Source: a virus
Direction: 5' to 3' (one strand)
DNA: 36,271 nt
Virus record (IMG/VR): IMGVR_UViG_3300042562_000386
Span: 1 to 36,271 of that record
Shown here: positions 7,164 to 13,853 of the stretch, piece by piece
Layout of the letters: every line of letters starts with the position of its first letter
Position numbering within the stretch: the stretch's first letter is position 1
Program-made: the position numbers and the translations under genes
Notes under the pieces: model-generated
The model's input: the letters and a program-made list of their open reading frames with translations, nothing else
What the model was told of the DNA's origin: nothing
Databases searched by the model: none

Positions 7164-7590
7164 AATAATTGAACACATCGAATACTTGACTGATAAGTCA
7201 ATGAGATTTAAAGAGATTGAAGAGAGGTACACAATAGCAGTCAATAGATGGTTCTTATGTGGTGGTGAGTTACCATCTTTACAGATTGCAAATTACCTTG
7301 ACATTAATCATAACAAGTTAACTTTACTAATTCAAAAACAGATGTCTAAGATTACTGGTGTTGACATTAAAGACCAAGCACCAAAGGTTGATGTCACATA
7401 TTCAGAGAAAGAGTTAGAAAGACTCTACCCTAAGTCATACAGATTTGAATGGATGCCAGTATATGAACTCAACTACTATCTTTACCTTGCCAACAATTCA
7501 AGAAGTCAACTAATCCACAACTACAAACTTTTTCTCAATGAGTCAAGAAGCAGAGATATACAAGGTCATAGCAAGGTATCTAACCATTAA
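7153..7590 (+). CDS. Hypothetical protein (145 aa)
   Basis: A mostly helical protein beginning MKAEIIEHIEYLTDKSMRFK. Residues ~40-60 (LPSLQIANYLDINHNKLTLL) could be a helix-turn-helix, since 'IANYLDIN...KL' resembles a recognition unit, but the spacing is not decisive. Its last 53 bases overlap the VRR-NUC gene in another frame, giving a C-terminus rich in S, R and N. Its place between nuclease genes suggests DNA metabolism. Confidence 0.55.
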   Translation: MKAEIIEHIEYLTDKSMRFKEIEERYTIAVNRWFLCGGELPSLQIANYLDINHNKLTLLIQKQMSKITGVDIKDQAPKVDVTYSEKELERLYPKSYRFEWMPVYELNYYLYLANNSRSQLIHNYKLFLNESRSRDIQGHSKVSNH

Positions 7591-7921
7591 GTATCCTAAG
7601 TTAATCTTTAGGTTTGATTTTGCTGCTGGACTCTACCTGAGTCCTTATATGGCAAATAAGCATAGGTCTCAGAATCCAATCAAAGGTTATCCTGATTTAT
7701 TCATTGCCTTACCACGTGGTAACTTTGCTGGTCTATTTATAGAGATTAAGACTGAGAAAGCTAACCCATTTAAGAAAGATGGTACATTGAAAGCTAATGA
7801 GCATTTAGAACGTCAAGCAGAGGTCTTAAAAGCATTGAATGAATTAGGTTATGCTGCACTATTTTCTACTGGAGTAGACGAAACAATAAAAGTGATTGAA
7901 TCATATTTAAATCAAGAATAA
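7538..7921 (+). CDS. VRR-NUC domain nuclease (127 aa)
   Basis: A stand-alone VRR-NUC domain, a PD-(D/E)XK nuclease found in many phages and, in eukaryotes, in FAN1. Visible motifs are IKGYPDLFIALPRGNFAG (catalytic D in GYPDL) and LFIEIKTE (E-x-K), followed by a final helix-strand HLERQAEVLKALNELGYAAL. Known members resolve branched or flap DNA structures, so this one may process recombination or replication intermediates before packaging. It overlaps the next ATG by one base (TAATG). Confidence 0.88.
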   Translation: MSQEAEIYKVIARYLTIKYPKLIFRFDFAAGLYLSPYMANKHRSQNPIKGYPDLFIALPRGNFAGLFIEIKTEKANPFKKDGTLKANEHLERQAEVLKALNELGYAALFSTGVDETIKVIESYLNQE

Positions 7922-8181
7922 TGGAATTTAAAGAGATTAAAGACAAAGAAAAATACTTAAAGAAAAACTACCCATTTGAAGGTGTACCAAAACTAACTGA
8001 GATAAAGCATTGTATTCATTGTGGACAAAACTTTTTAGTTGGAGATTATAAAGTACATCTTGAGTATAATTATTTGGCTAAGAAAAAAATAGAATATATT
8101 GTATGTCCTTATGCACCTGATTGTAGTGGTAGTGTTATTGATTGGTTTAGTGTAGAAGAAGAAGATATTGATATTGAATAA
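7921..8181 (+). CDS. Small zinc-ribbon-like protein (86 aa)
   Basis: Two Cys pairs, CIHCGQNF (about 31-38) and VCPYAPDCSG (about 61-70), are spaced as in a zinc ribbon, with an acidic C-terminus (EEEDIDIE). It may bind nucleic acid or protein as an adaptor. It follows the VRR-NUC gene and precedes two hairpins that end this transcription block. Confidence 0.6.
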   Translation: MEFKEIKDKEKYLKKNYPFEGVPKLTEIKHCIHCGQNFLVGDYKVHLEYNYLAKKKIEYIVCPYAPDCSGSVIDWFSVEEEDIDIE

Positions 8182-8185
8182 TGAT

Positions 8186-8202
8186 ATTGACACGATGTCA
8201 AT
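8186..8202. promoter_or_regulatory. Perfect 6-bp palindromic hairpin or operator
   Basis: ATTGAC (8186-8191) and GTCAAT (8197-8202) flank a 5-base centre. The site lies in the noncoding gap between 8181 and 8290, just before a larger terminator. It could be a dimer-binding site or a small RNA hairpin. Confidence 0.4.
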
Positions 8203-8205
8203 GGG

Positions 8206-8266
8206 GTGGGCGGTTGTTAGAAATACAAAATAATTTAAGGGACTAATTGAACTGCCCACTTTTTTT
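8206..8266 (+). terminator. Rho-independent terminator with long loop
   Basis: GTGGGCGGTT (8206-8215) pairs with AACTGCCCAC (8250-8259) as 10 bp with one G-U, and is followed by seven T (8260-8266). The loop is unusually long (34 bases) and A-rich. It separates the nuclease block from the helicase gene starting 23 bases later. Confidence 0.7.
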
Positions 8267-8289
8267 AACTTACAAAAAAACAAACTACT

Positions 8290-9657
8290 ATGAACGAATA
8301 CGAGAAATTTTTAGAACAGAAAAAACATTCAATAGGTAATTTTGGATTTGATGCAAATTATATTCCTGACATTGCATTTGACTTTCAAAAATTTATTATT
8401 GAGAAAGCAATTAAAAAAGGTAGAATAGCAATATTCGCTGATACTGGATTAGGTAAAACATTAATTCAATTATCAATTGCAAATAACATTATAAGAGAAA
8501 CAAATAAGAAAGTATTAATCTTAACACCATTAGCAGTAGCATTTCAATTTATTTTAGAAGCAGAAAAGTTAGGCATTGATGATATTGAATATTCAAAGGA
8601 TGGTAAGCATACTAAGAAAATAGTAATATGTAACTATGAAAGATTACATTACTTTAATTCTAATGATTTTGTTGGTGTTATATTAGATGAAAGTTCAATC
8701 TTAAAGAACTTTGATGGTGCAATTAAAAATCAGGTTACATCATTTGTAAAAAAGATTCCTTATAGATTCTTATCTACTGCTACACCATCACCTAATGACT
8801 TTATTGAATTAGGTACAAGTAGTGAAGCATTAGGATACATGGGTTATATGGATATGTTAGGTAAGTTTTTTAAAAACAATCAAAACTCAGTTGATTCTAA
8901 TAATAGAAATATTGGTGAAAAGTTTTATTTAAAGCCACACGCTGAAAAGGATTTCTTTGCTTGGGTTAATCAATGGTCAATTATGGTTAAGATGCCATCT
9001 GACATAGGATTTTCAAATGAAAGATATAATCTACCTGAATTGATAGTTAATAAACACATTGTAGAGAATCAATCAATGATTGATGCTTATGGTCAAATAC
9101 AATTATTTACACCAGTGGCAAAGTCAATGACTGAGGTAAGACACGAACAAAAGAAAACAGAGTCAATTAGATGTGAGAAAGCAATTGAATTAGCGAATGG
9201 TAAAACAAGTGTATACTGGTGCAATACTAATAATGAAAGCAGCATCTTAAAACATTCAGATAAGGAAGCAGTAGAGATTATAGGCAGTCAATCAATAGAA
9301 CGTAAAGAAGAGATTCTATTAGCATTTGCAAATGGTGAAATTAAAAGACTAATAACTAAAGCAAAGATGACATCTATGGGTCTTAACTGGCAGCATTGTA
9401 ATCACTCTGTATTTTTTCCAACATGGTCTTATGAGCAATATTATCAAGCTATAAGAAGATTTTGGAGATTTGGTCAAAAGAATGATGTTACTATTGACAT
9501 GGTTATATCAGATGGTCAAACAAGGGTAATTGAAGCACTACAACAAAAAACACAAAAAGCAATTCAACTACACGAGAATCTAACAAAAAATGTAAATAGT
9601 ACATTTACTAACATAACAAAAGAGTTTAACAAAGAAATAATCAAACCTAAATTTTAA
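8290..9657 (+). CDS. SNF2-type DEAD/DEAH helicase/ATPase (455 aa)
   Basis: Superfamily 2 motifs appear in order: Walker A DTGLGKT (51-57), motif Ia-like ILTPLAVAFQF (about 77-87), Walker B-type LDESSILKN (132-140, DESS rather than DEAH), motif III TATPSPND (about 163-170), then motif V-VI KAMTSMGLNW-like region and QAIRRFWRFGQ with the arginine finger. This is the phage SNF2-like family, often without nuclease domains, that moves on double-stranded DNA. It is followed 5 bases later by a DNA methyltransferase, a pairing seen repeatedly in phages. Possible roles are replication start, protein displacement or coupling to methylation. The gene is more AT-rich in codon choice than the tail genes. 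Confidence 0.88.
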   Translation: MNEYEKFLEQKKHSIGNFGFDANYIPDIAFDFQKFIIEKAIKKGRIAIFADTGLGKTLIQLSIANNIIRETNKKVLILTPLAVAFQFILEAEKLGIDDIEYSKDGKHTKKIVICNYERLHYFNSNDFVGVILDESSILKNFDGAIKNQVTSFVKKIPYRFLSTATPSPNDFIELGTSSEALGYMGYMDMLGKFFKNNQNSVDSNNRNIGEKFYLKPHAEKDFFAWVNQWSIMVKMPSDIGFSNERYNLPELIVNKHIVENQSMIDAYGQIQLFTPVAKSMTEVRHEQKKTESIRCEKAIELANGKTSVYWCNTNNESSILKHSDKEAVEIIGSQSIERKEEILLAFANGEIKRLITKAKMTSMGLNWQHCNHSVFFPTWSYEQYYQAIRRFWRFGQKNDVTIDMVISDGQTRVIEALQQKTQKAIQLHENLTKNVNSTFTNITKEFNKEIIKPKF

Positions 9658-9662
9658 TAACT

Positions 9663-10676
9663 ATGAACAACAAAGTAAAAGACCAAATTGTAACAGACAG
9701 ATATGCTATCTATAATAGCGATTGTATGTTAGTAATGCCAACTATTGAAGATGAATCAATAGACCTTAGTGTATATAGTCCTCCATTTGCTGGATTATAT
9801 AATTACTCAAGTTCAGAGAATGACTTTAGTAATTGTGAAAGCAAAGAACAATTCTTAGAACAGTATGAATTTTTAATTAAAGAAGTTGCAAGGGTAACTA
9901 AGAAAGGTAGAATAACTGCCGTTCATTGTACCGATGTATTTGATAATACTTGTAGACTTTGGGACTTTCCAAATGAAATTATTAGACTTCATACTAAGTA
10001 TGGTTTTGAATATCGTAATAGAATTACTATTTGGAAAGAACCACTAAAAGTTAGAATGCGTACAATGGTTCAATCATTAATGCATAAATTCATTGTAGAA
10101 GATAGTACCAAGTGTTTTACTGCTATGCCTGACTATGTATTAATATTTACTAAGAAAGGAGATAATGAAGTACCAGTAACTCACGAATTTGGAATTAATC
10201 ATTATGCTGGTGAAATTCCAATACTACCAAATATTCTAAGAGCATGGAATAATGCTAATAAATCAGATTTGAATGAAGAGCAACTATGGGTACATCTCAA
10301 TAATATTAATGAAGATGGTAAGATTACAAAGTTGAATCATTACATATGGCAGCGTTACGCATCAAGTGTATGGGATGATATTAGAATTGATAATGTATTA
10401 CCATTTAGAGACTCTAAAGAAGAGGATGATGAAAAGCACGTACACCCACTTCAATTAGATGTTATTGATAGGATAGTTGAATTATACTCTAACCCTAATG
10501 AAGTGGTACTAACTCCTTTTATGGGTGTAGGTAGTGAGGTGTTCAGTCCAGTTTCAATGGGTCGTAAGGCTATTGGTATTGAGTTAAAGGATTCATACTT
10601 TAAACAAGCTAAGTTAAACTTGCAAGAAGCAGATAATAGATTCAAAAAAGAAAGTAAATTTTTGAAACTATTTTAG
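9663..10676 (+). CDS. DNA methyltransferase, N4/N6 beta class (337 aa)
   Basis: Catalytic motif IV is SPPF (39-42) and precedes the SAM-binding motif I TPFMGVGS (284-291), the order of beta-class amino-methyltransferases (N6_N4_Mtase). SPP[Y/F] is typical of N4-cytosine enzymes, DPPY of N6-adenine, so m4C is favoured without proof. A long insert with FCF-type and W-rich segments between the motifs may be the target-recognition region. No partner restriction enzyme is nearby, so it probably protects or marks phage DNA. The last residues lie just before the structured RNA at 10688. Confidence 0.9.
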   Translation: MNNKVKDQIVTDRYAIYNSDCMLVMPTIEDESIDLSVYSPPFAGLYNYSSSENDFSNCESKEQFLEQYEFLIKEVARVTKKGRITAVHCTDVFDNTCRLWDFPNEIIRLHTKYGFEYRNRITIWKEPLKVRMRTMVQSLMHKFIVEDSTKCFTAMPDYVLIFTKKGDNEVPVTHEFGINHYAGEIPILPNILRAWNNANKSDLNEEQLWVHLNNINEDGKITKLNHYIWQRYASSVWDDIRIDNVLPFRDSKEEDDEKHVHPLQLDVIDRIVELYSNPNEVVLTPFMGVGSEVFSPVSMGRKAIGIELKDSYFKQAKLNLQEADNRFKKESKFLKLF

Positions 10677-10687
10677 TAACTTAGCAC

Positions 10688-10801
10688 CATTCAGAGGTCG
10701 AATCCTGAATGAATTGTAAAACATTGTCACCCTATGGTGACTGCGAGGTAAGGAGTAAAATCTGAGCCGATTCGACCGCAGTCCTCATAGGGTATTTTTT
10801 T
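10688..10801 (+). ncRNA. Structured RNA with two hairpins, loop-loop pseudoknot and terminator
   Basis: Hairpin 1: CATTCAG (10688-10694) pairs with CTGAATG (10705-10711), loop of 10. Hairpin 2: ACCCTATG (10729-10736) pairs with CATAGGGT (10786-10793), then after a 2x2 internal loop GACTGCG (10739-10745) pairs with CGCAGTC (10777-10783). The first loop contains GGTCGAATC (10696-10704), the exact complement of GATTCGACC (10769-10777) at the top of hairpin 2, so a 9-bp tertiary helix is possible (one base, C10777, is shared). A competing hairpin GTCACC/GGTGAC (10726-10741) is exclusive with hairpin 2. Seven T (10795-10801) follow, as in an intrinsic terminator, only 3 bases before the next ATG. 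It could be a cis attenuator or riboswitch-like element for the initiator gene or a free small RNA. I do not recognise a known family. Confidence 0.72.
10709..10765 (+). CDS. Possible 18-aa leader peptide inside the structured RNA
   Basis: ATG at 10709 opens an 18-codon frame (MNCKTLSPYGDCEVRSKI) ending TGA at 10763-10765. It crosses the competing hairpin and the 5' half of the terminator stem, so a ribosome on it would change which structure forms, as in attenuation. It could also be chance; no start-site signal supports it. Confidence 0.2.
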   Translation: MNCKTLSPYGDCEVRSKI

Positions 10802-10804
10802 ATT

Positions 10805-11548
10805 ATGAAACGTAAAAAAGCATTTCTATTATACCACGATTCTTATGATACAATAAGATTTTTGGACGATGAACAATTAGGTAAGCTAACAAGATTAATC
10901 TTTGAGTATAAGTTGTATGGTACATTCCCTGACCCATCTAATATGCTATTCTTTGTATTTAATCCTATCAAACTACAATTAGATAGAGACAATGAAAGTT
11001 ATTTAGAATCAATAGAAGCAAAGAGTAAGGCTGGTAAAAAGTCAGCAGAAATCAAAGCATTAAAACAACTTCAACAGAGTTTAACAGAATCAACACGTGT
11101 TGAAAGTGTTGATGTGTGTTCAACAGAATCAACTGATAATGATAATGTAAATGATAATGTAAATGATAATGAAAGAGAAATAGTTAAAGTAAAGAATAAC
11201 AAAGAGCCAAAATCTATAAGTGATTTTGTCAAGTTGATGGATTCAGAGAAATACTTAGGAACTGATGAAATTCTTAATAAGACATTTATCAACTTTATTG
11301 AAATGAGAATAAGTATCAAAAAGACACCTACTAAGAATGCAGTTGTGTTACTTGTTAAGACTCTTAAAGAACTATCTAAGGCAAATAAAGATATTGCTAT
11401 TAAGATACTTGAAAAGTCTATACAAAATAATTGGCAAGACCTTTATGAACTCAAGACTAATAACATTACCAACTTTGTCAAGTCAGCACCAGTAGTCTTT
11501 AATCGTTCATCACAAGGTCAACACTATGTAGGTGACGATGTAAAATAG
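10805..11548 (+). CDS. Replication initiator-like protein (DUF6291/DnaD-like, 247 aa)
   Basis: The N-terminal ~75 residues follow the DUF6291 pattern: KKAFLLYHDSYDTIRFLDDE, QLGKLTRLIFEYKLYG, then a PF...FNPIKLQLDRDNESYLE helix. A low-complexity linker (about 85-130) follows, with S/T/V and D/N repeats. The C-terminal helical domain (about 140-225, including KTLKELSKANKDIAIKILEK) fits a DnaD-like helicase-loading part. It lies upstream of the DnaB gene, as phage initiator or loader genes often do. The linker is encoded by DNA full of repeats (11070-11171), a candidate origin. The ATG follows the RNA terminator by 3 bases, so expression may depend on that RNA. Confidence 0.68.
   Translation: MKRKKAFLLYHDSYDTIRFLDDEQLGKLTRLIFEYKLYGTFPDPSNMLFFVFNPIKLQLDRDNESYLESIEAKSKAGKKSAEIKALKQLQQSLTESTRVESVDVCSTESTDNDNVNDNVNDNEREIVKVKNNKEPKSISDFVKLMDSEKYLGTDEILNKTFINFIEMRISIKKTPTKNAVVLLVKTLKELSKANKDIAIKILEKSIQNNWQDLYELKTNNITNFVKSAPVVFNRSSQGQHYVGDDVK
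11070..11171. repeat. Iteron-like repeat cluster, candidate replication origin
   Basis: Three copies of TT(C/T)AACAGA (11070-11078, 11080-11088, 11119-11127), a 12-bp direct repeat AACAGAATCAAC (11083-11094 and 11122-11133), a perfect 14-bp palindrome centred on CACGTG (11090-11103) and a 12-bp tandem repeat GATAATGTAAAT (11141-11152 and 11153-11164, with partial copies each side) are packed into about 100 bases. The last part is AT-rich, as an unwinding region would be. It lies inside the putative initiator gene, where phage lambda also keeps its origin. Confidence 0.5.
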
Positions 11549-11579
11549 TTGTACGTACAAAAAATAATTAAAAATAATT

Positions 11580-11619
11580 TGATTGATGTATTGCGTATTC
11601 AAAATATTGTGTATATTTG
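11580..11619 (+). promoter_or_regulatory. Promoter, close copy of early promoter 1
   Basis: TTG at 11591-11593 and TATATTTG at 11612-11619 are 18 bases apart. The surrounding block aligns almost base for base with 4268-4312, including TTTGATTGA, TATTGC and TCAAAATAT, followed by TTTGCC. The inverted repeat is weaker here (TTTGA/TCAAA). It should start the transcript for 11657 onward, including DnaB. Confidence 0.72.
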
Positions 11620-11656
11620 CCTATCAATAATTCAAACACTTACTAAATCAATCCTT

Positions 11657-11866
11657 ATGAACACAGAAAAAATTACACTAAGAATTTACACATCACGTAG
11701 AGATGCAGTCCTTGACATTGTTACAATGGAAACAATTGAAGATGCAAAAATTGTCTATATTAATTTAGGTGAAACAATGAGAGCATTTACTATTGGAAAT
11801 CTTACGATGGCTGAACTTATAGATATGTTTGACAAAAATTGTCAAGACAAAAACATCAACATCTAA
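11657..11866 (+). CDS. Hypothetical small protein after second early promoter (69 aa)
   Basis: The start is the ATG at 11657, 38 bases after the -7 box; the longer frame from 11549 runs through the promoter and is rejected. The product (MNTEKITLRIYTSRRDAVLD...) alternates strands and helices and has a KIVYINLGE strand. No family is recognised. Like the 47-aa protein at 4362, it is the first gene behind a copy of the same promoter and is followed by a small hairpin. Confidence 0.6.
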   Translation: MNTEKITLRIYTSRRDAVLDIVTMETIEDAKIVYINLGETMRAFTIGNLTMAELIDMFDKNCQDKNINI

Positions 11867-11873
11867 AAATCAA

Positions 11874-11892
11874 GGGTGGCTAATTACCACCC
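11874..11892 (+). terminator. 6-bp hairpin after small early gene
   Basis: GGGTGG (11874-11879) pairs with CCACCC (11887-11892), loop CTAATTA, followed by ATTTTACTT. The T-run is short, so this is a weak terminator at best. The arrangement (promoter, small gene, GC hairpin, next gene) repeats that at 4283-4532. Confidence 0.5.
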
Positions 11893-11909
11893 ATTTTACT
11901 TACTCAATT

Positions 11910-12182
11910 ATGAAACTTACTAAAGACGAATGCCGAATATTATTTGCTTGTATCTATGATAACAAGTATAATTTAGTCAATGATTTAACTAAAGAAGATG
12001 CTATTAAAACTATTGAAGCATTGACAGACCTTGAACGTAGATTGAATAAAAGTTGTGAAGATGGTAGAAGAAATGGTAGAACATCGCAAAATTCATTTAA
12101 TGATACGTTAAAAAGGTTTGTAAAATCTATATCAAATGACCAACCCACAACAAGCACTTATAGGTATCTTAATGACTGGTGA
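11910..12182 (+). CDS. Hypothetical helical protein (90 aa)
   Basis: The start is the ATG at 11910; the frame is open upstream but would pass through the hairpin. Helical N-terminus (MKLTKDECRILFACIYDNK) and a basic, asparagine-rich second half. It overlaps the DnaB start by 47 bases in another frame. No family recognised. Possibly a helicase-associated protein by position only. Confidence 0.5.
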   Translation: MKLTKDECRILFACIYDNKYNLVNDLTKEDAIKTIEALTDLERRLNKSCEDGRRNGRTSQNSFNDTLKRFVKSISNDQPTTSTYRYLNDW

Positions 12183-13521
12183 AACACATCAGGAACTAAT
12201 GCCTCAATTAGGTGAGCATCTCTTCAATGAGGTGCTTACCTCACGATGTTATGGAGTAATTAAGAAAACGATTGACAAAGGACTTACTCCTAACTTGGTC
12301 AACTTTTTTATGACTGCCAATGAACTTGATAAGTTCACACCTAAAGAAACATCTGAGATAGTTACTTGGTCAAACAACTTGACCTACAACGAACCAGTTA
12401 ACGAATACATTGCTATCCTAAAAGATAACCACATCAAGCGGTCAATAGCATCAATAGTAACTGAACAATCATTAGGACTTCTTAATAACGATGGTTACAC
12501 AACTGCTACTGAAATAATCAAGTCATTGACCAACCTACTTGATACTGGTAGTAGTTCAGATAATATCATTAACCTATCTGACCTTACCAATGATGAACGT
12601 GAGGCATATTATAGAAGAGCAGCACTAACACTATCGGGTAAAACTACTGGTCTTGAAACTGGTCTTAACTCACTCAACAAATTTACTGGTGGATTCCATC
12701 CCGAATTTATAATCATTGCTGGTAGACCATCGATGGGTAAAACTGCATTAGCATTATTTCATGGTATGAAAAGTGGTGAGGCTGGTATATACTTTAACCT
12801 TGAAATGAATAAGAGTCAACTATGTCAAAGGTTAATTTTACAAGAGGCTGGTGACTCAATCCATTCATCAAGATTACGTGATGGTAACCTAAGTCAATCT
12901 GAGTTACATTCATTTGAAAAGACTATTGGAAGTATCGAGAAACAACCTTTCTTAATCTACGATAAAGCAAGATGTGGTGTCCATGAGGCAATAAGAGTAA
13001 TGAAGAAAGAACATCGTAAGGGAAGATGCAAGTGGGCAATCATTGACTACTTACAATTGATGACCATAGAAGGCTTTAAAGGTGGTAACAGAGAGGCAGA
13101 GGTAGCTGAGATAAGTAGAACATTAAAAGCAGCACAAAAAGAACTTGGCATACCAATCATAGCACTTGCTCAGTTGAGCAGAGAAGTTGAAAAGAGACCT
13201 GATAAGAAACCAATCCTATCTGACTTGAGAGAATCAGGTTCATTAGAGCAAGATGCTGACTCAGTTGCTTTTGTTTGGAGACCATCATACTATGGATTGA
13301 ATGATGAAAATGATACACCATACACCAATCATATCTTTTATCTATTTGAAAAACATCGTCAAGGTGCTACTGGTGTGGTTGAGTTTAGACATTCACCTAA
13401 CATGACCAACTTTACTGATGTTGTTACACATGATATTGGCAGTAGTTACTTACCTCAACCTAAAGACTTAAGACATTATGCAGATAAAGACTGGGATAAA
13501 GACACCAACCAACCTTTCTGA
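12136..13521 (+). CDS. dnaB: Replicative DNA helicase, DnaB family (461 aa)
   Basis: An N-terminal helical domain (PQQALIGILMTGETHQEL...) is followed by the RecA-like core: Walker A GRPSMGKT (196-203), the DnaB-typical FNLEMNKSQLCQRL, Walker B-region WAIIDYLQLM, then IIALAQLSREVEKRPDKKP and the SGSLEQDADSVAFVWRP arginine-finger region. Length matches bacterial DnaB. It unwinds DNA at the phage fork and probably takes over host primase and polymerase, since no phage polymerase or primase gene is present. The start at 12136 gives the expected short DnaB N-terminus. Confidence 0.96.
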   Translation: MTNPQQALIGILMTGETHQELMPQLGEHLFNEVLTSRCYGVIKKTIDKGLTPNLVNFFMTANELDKFTPKETSEIVTWSNNLTYNEPVNEYIAILKDNHIKRSIASIVTEQSLGLLNNDGYTTATEIIKSLTNLLDTGSSSDNIINLSDLTNDEREAYYRRAALTLSGKTTGLETGLNSLNKFTGGFHPEFIIIAGRPSMGKTALALFHGMKSGEAGIYFNLEMNKSQLCQRLILQEAGDSIHSSRLRDGNLSQSELHSFEKTIGSIEKQPFLIYDKARCGVHEAIRVMKKEHRKGRCKWAIIDYLQLMTIEGFKGGNREAEVAEISRTLKAAQKELGIPIIALAQLSREVEKRPDKKPILSDLRESGSLEQDADSVAFVWRPSYYGLNDENDTPYTNHIFYLFEKHRQGATGVVEFRHSPNMTNFTDVVTHDIGSSYLPQPKDLRHYADKDWDKDTNQPF

Positions 13522-13627
13522 ACCATTACCTTGTGAGTTCAACTACTACGAAATAAGAGGTGGTAAGTGCGAATTTGCAAAGGTGTATCATGGTAAGATA
13601 TTTTGTAGTAATAAAAAATGTAAATGA
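13478..13627 (+). CDS. Small Cys4 protein (49 aa) overlapping dnaB
   Basis: ATG at 13478, stop TGA at 13625-13627. The product contains PCEFNYYEIRGGKCEF then FCSNKKCK: four cysteines placed as for one zinc ion. It overlaps the dnaB end by 44 bases and the next start by ATGA, which fills an otherwise empty gap and argues that it is real. It is short but gene-like; the function is unknown. Confidence 0.6.
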   Translation: MQIKTGIKTPTNLSEPLPCEFNYYEIRGGKCEFAKVYHGKIFCSNKKCK

Positions 13628-13821
13628 TGGAAGTAAATAAGAATAAATATTTTTCAATTCATAGTGTAAATGCATTAGAGAAAAAAGAGTTTAGTATTGT
13701 TGTAGCTAATATTGATAATACAATTGAAAAAAATGAATTAGCAAGAAAAATATACCCAATTGAAGATTGGCACATTGAATACCATAACTACAAAATAGAT
13801 ATGCGTGTTACAATAAAGTAA
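13624..13821 (+). CDS. Hypothetical small protein (65 aa)
   Basis: Begins MMEVNKNKYFSIHSVNALEK; the second Met (13627) could also be the start. Beta-alpha pattern with IEDWHIEYHNYKIDMRVTIK at the end. No motif recognised. It overlaps the Cys4 gene by 4 bases. The following 32-base gap holds a TATATTTG (13841-13848) with no suitable TTG upstream. Confidence 0.5.
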   Translation: MMEVNKNKYFSIHSVNALEKKEFSIVVANIDNTIEKNELARKIYPIEDWHIEYHNYKIDMRVTIK

Positions 13822-13853
13822 AACGTAATCATATAAACACTATATTTGTTGAC

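Noticed and set aside
8290-10676. DISARM or restriction-modification defence system
   Set aside because: Only a SNF2-type helicase and one methyltransferase are present; there is no phospholipase-D-like, DUF1998 or restriction subunit.
10690-10711. tRNA T-arm-like sequence (GGTCGAATCC)
   Set aside because: There is no acceptor stem, anticodon arm or D-arm around it; the stem CATTCAG/CTGAATG is 7 bp with a 10-base loop, unlike a T-arm.
11549-11656. N-terminal extension of the 11657 gene
   Set aside because: It would be translated through a clear promoter, and the hydrophobic extension has no likeness to the rest.
13841-13848. Promoter at TATATTTG before the 13854 gene
   Set aside because: No TTG lies 17-23 bases upstream, and the start point would fall at or after the ATG.
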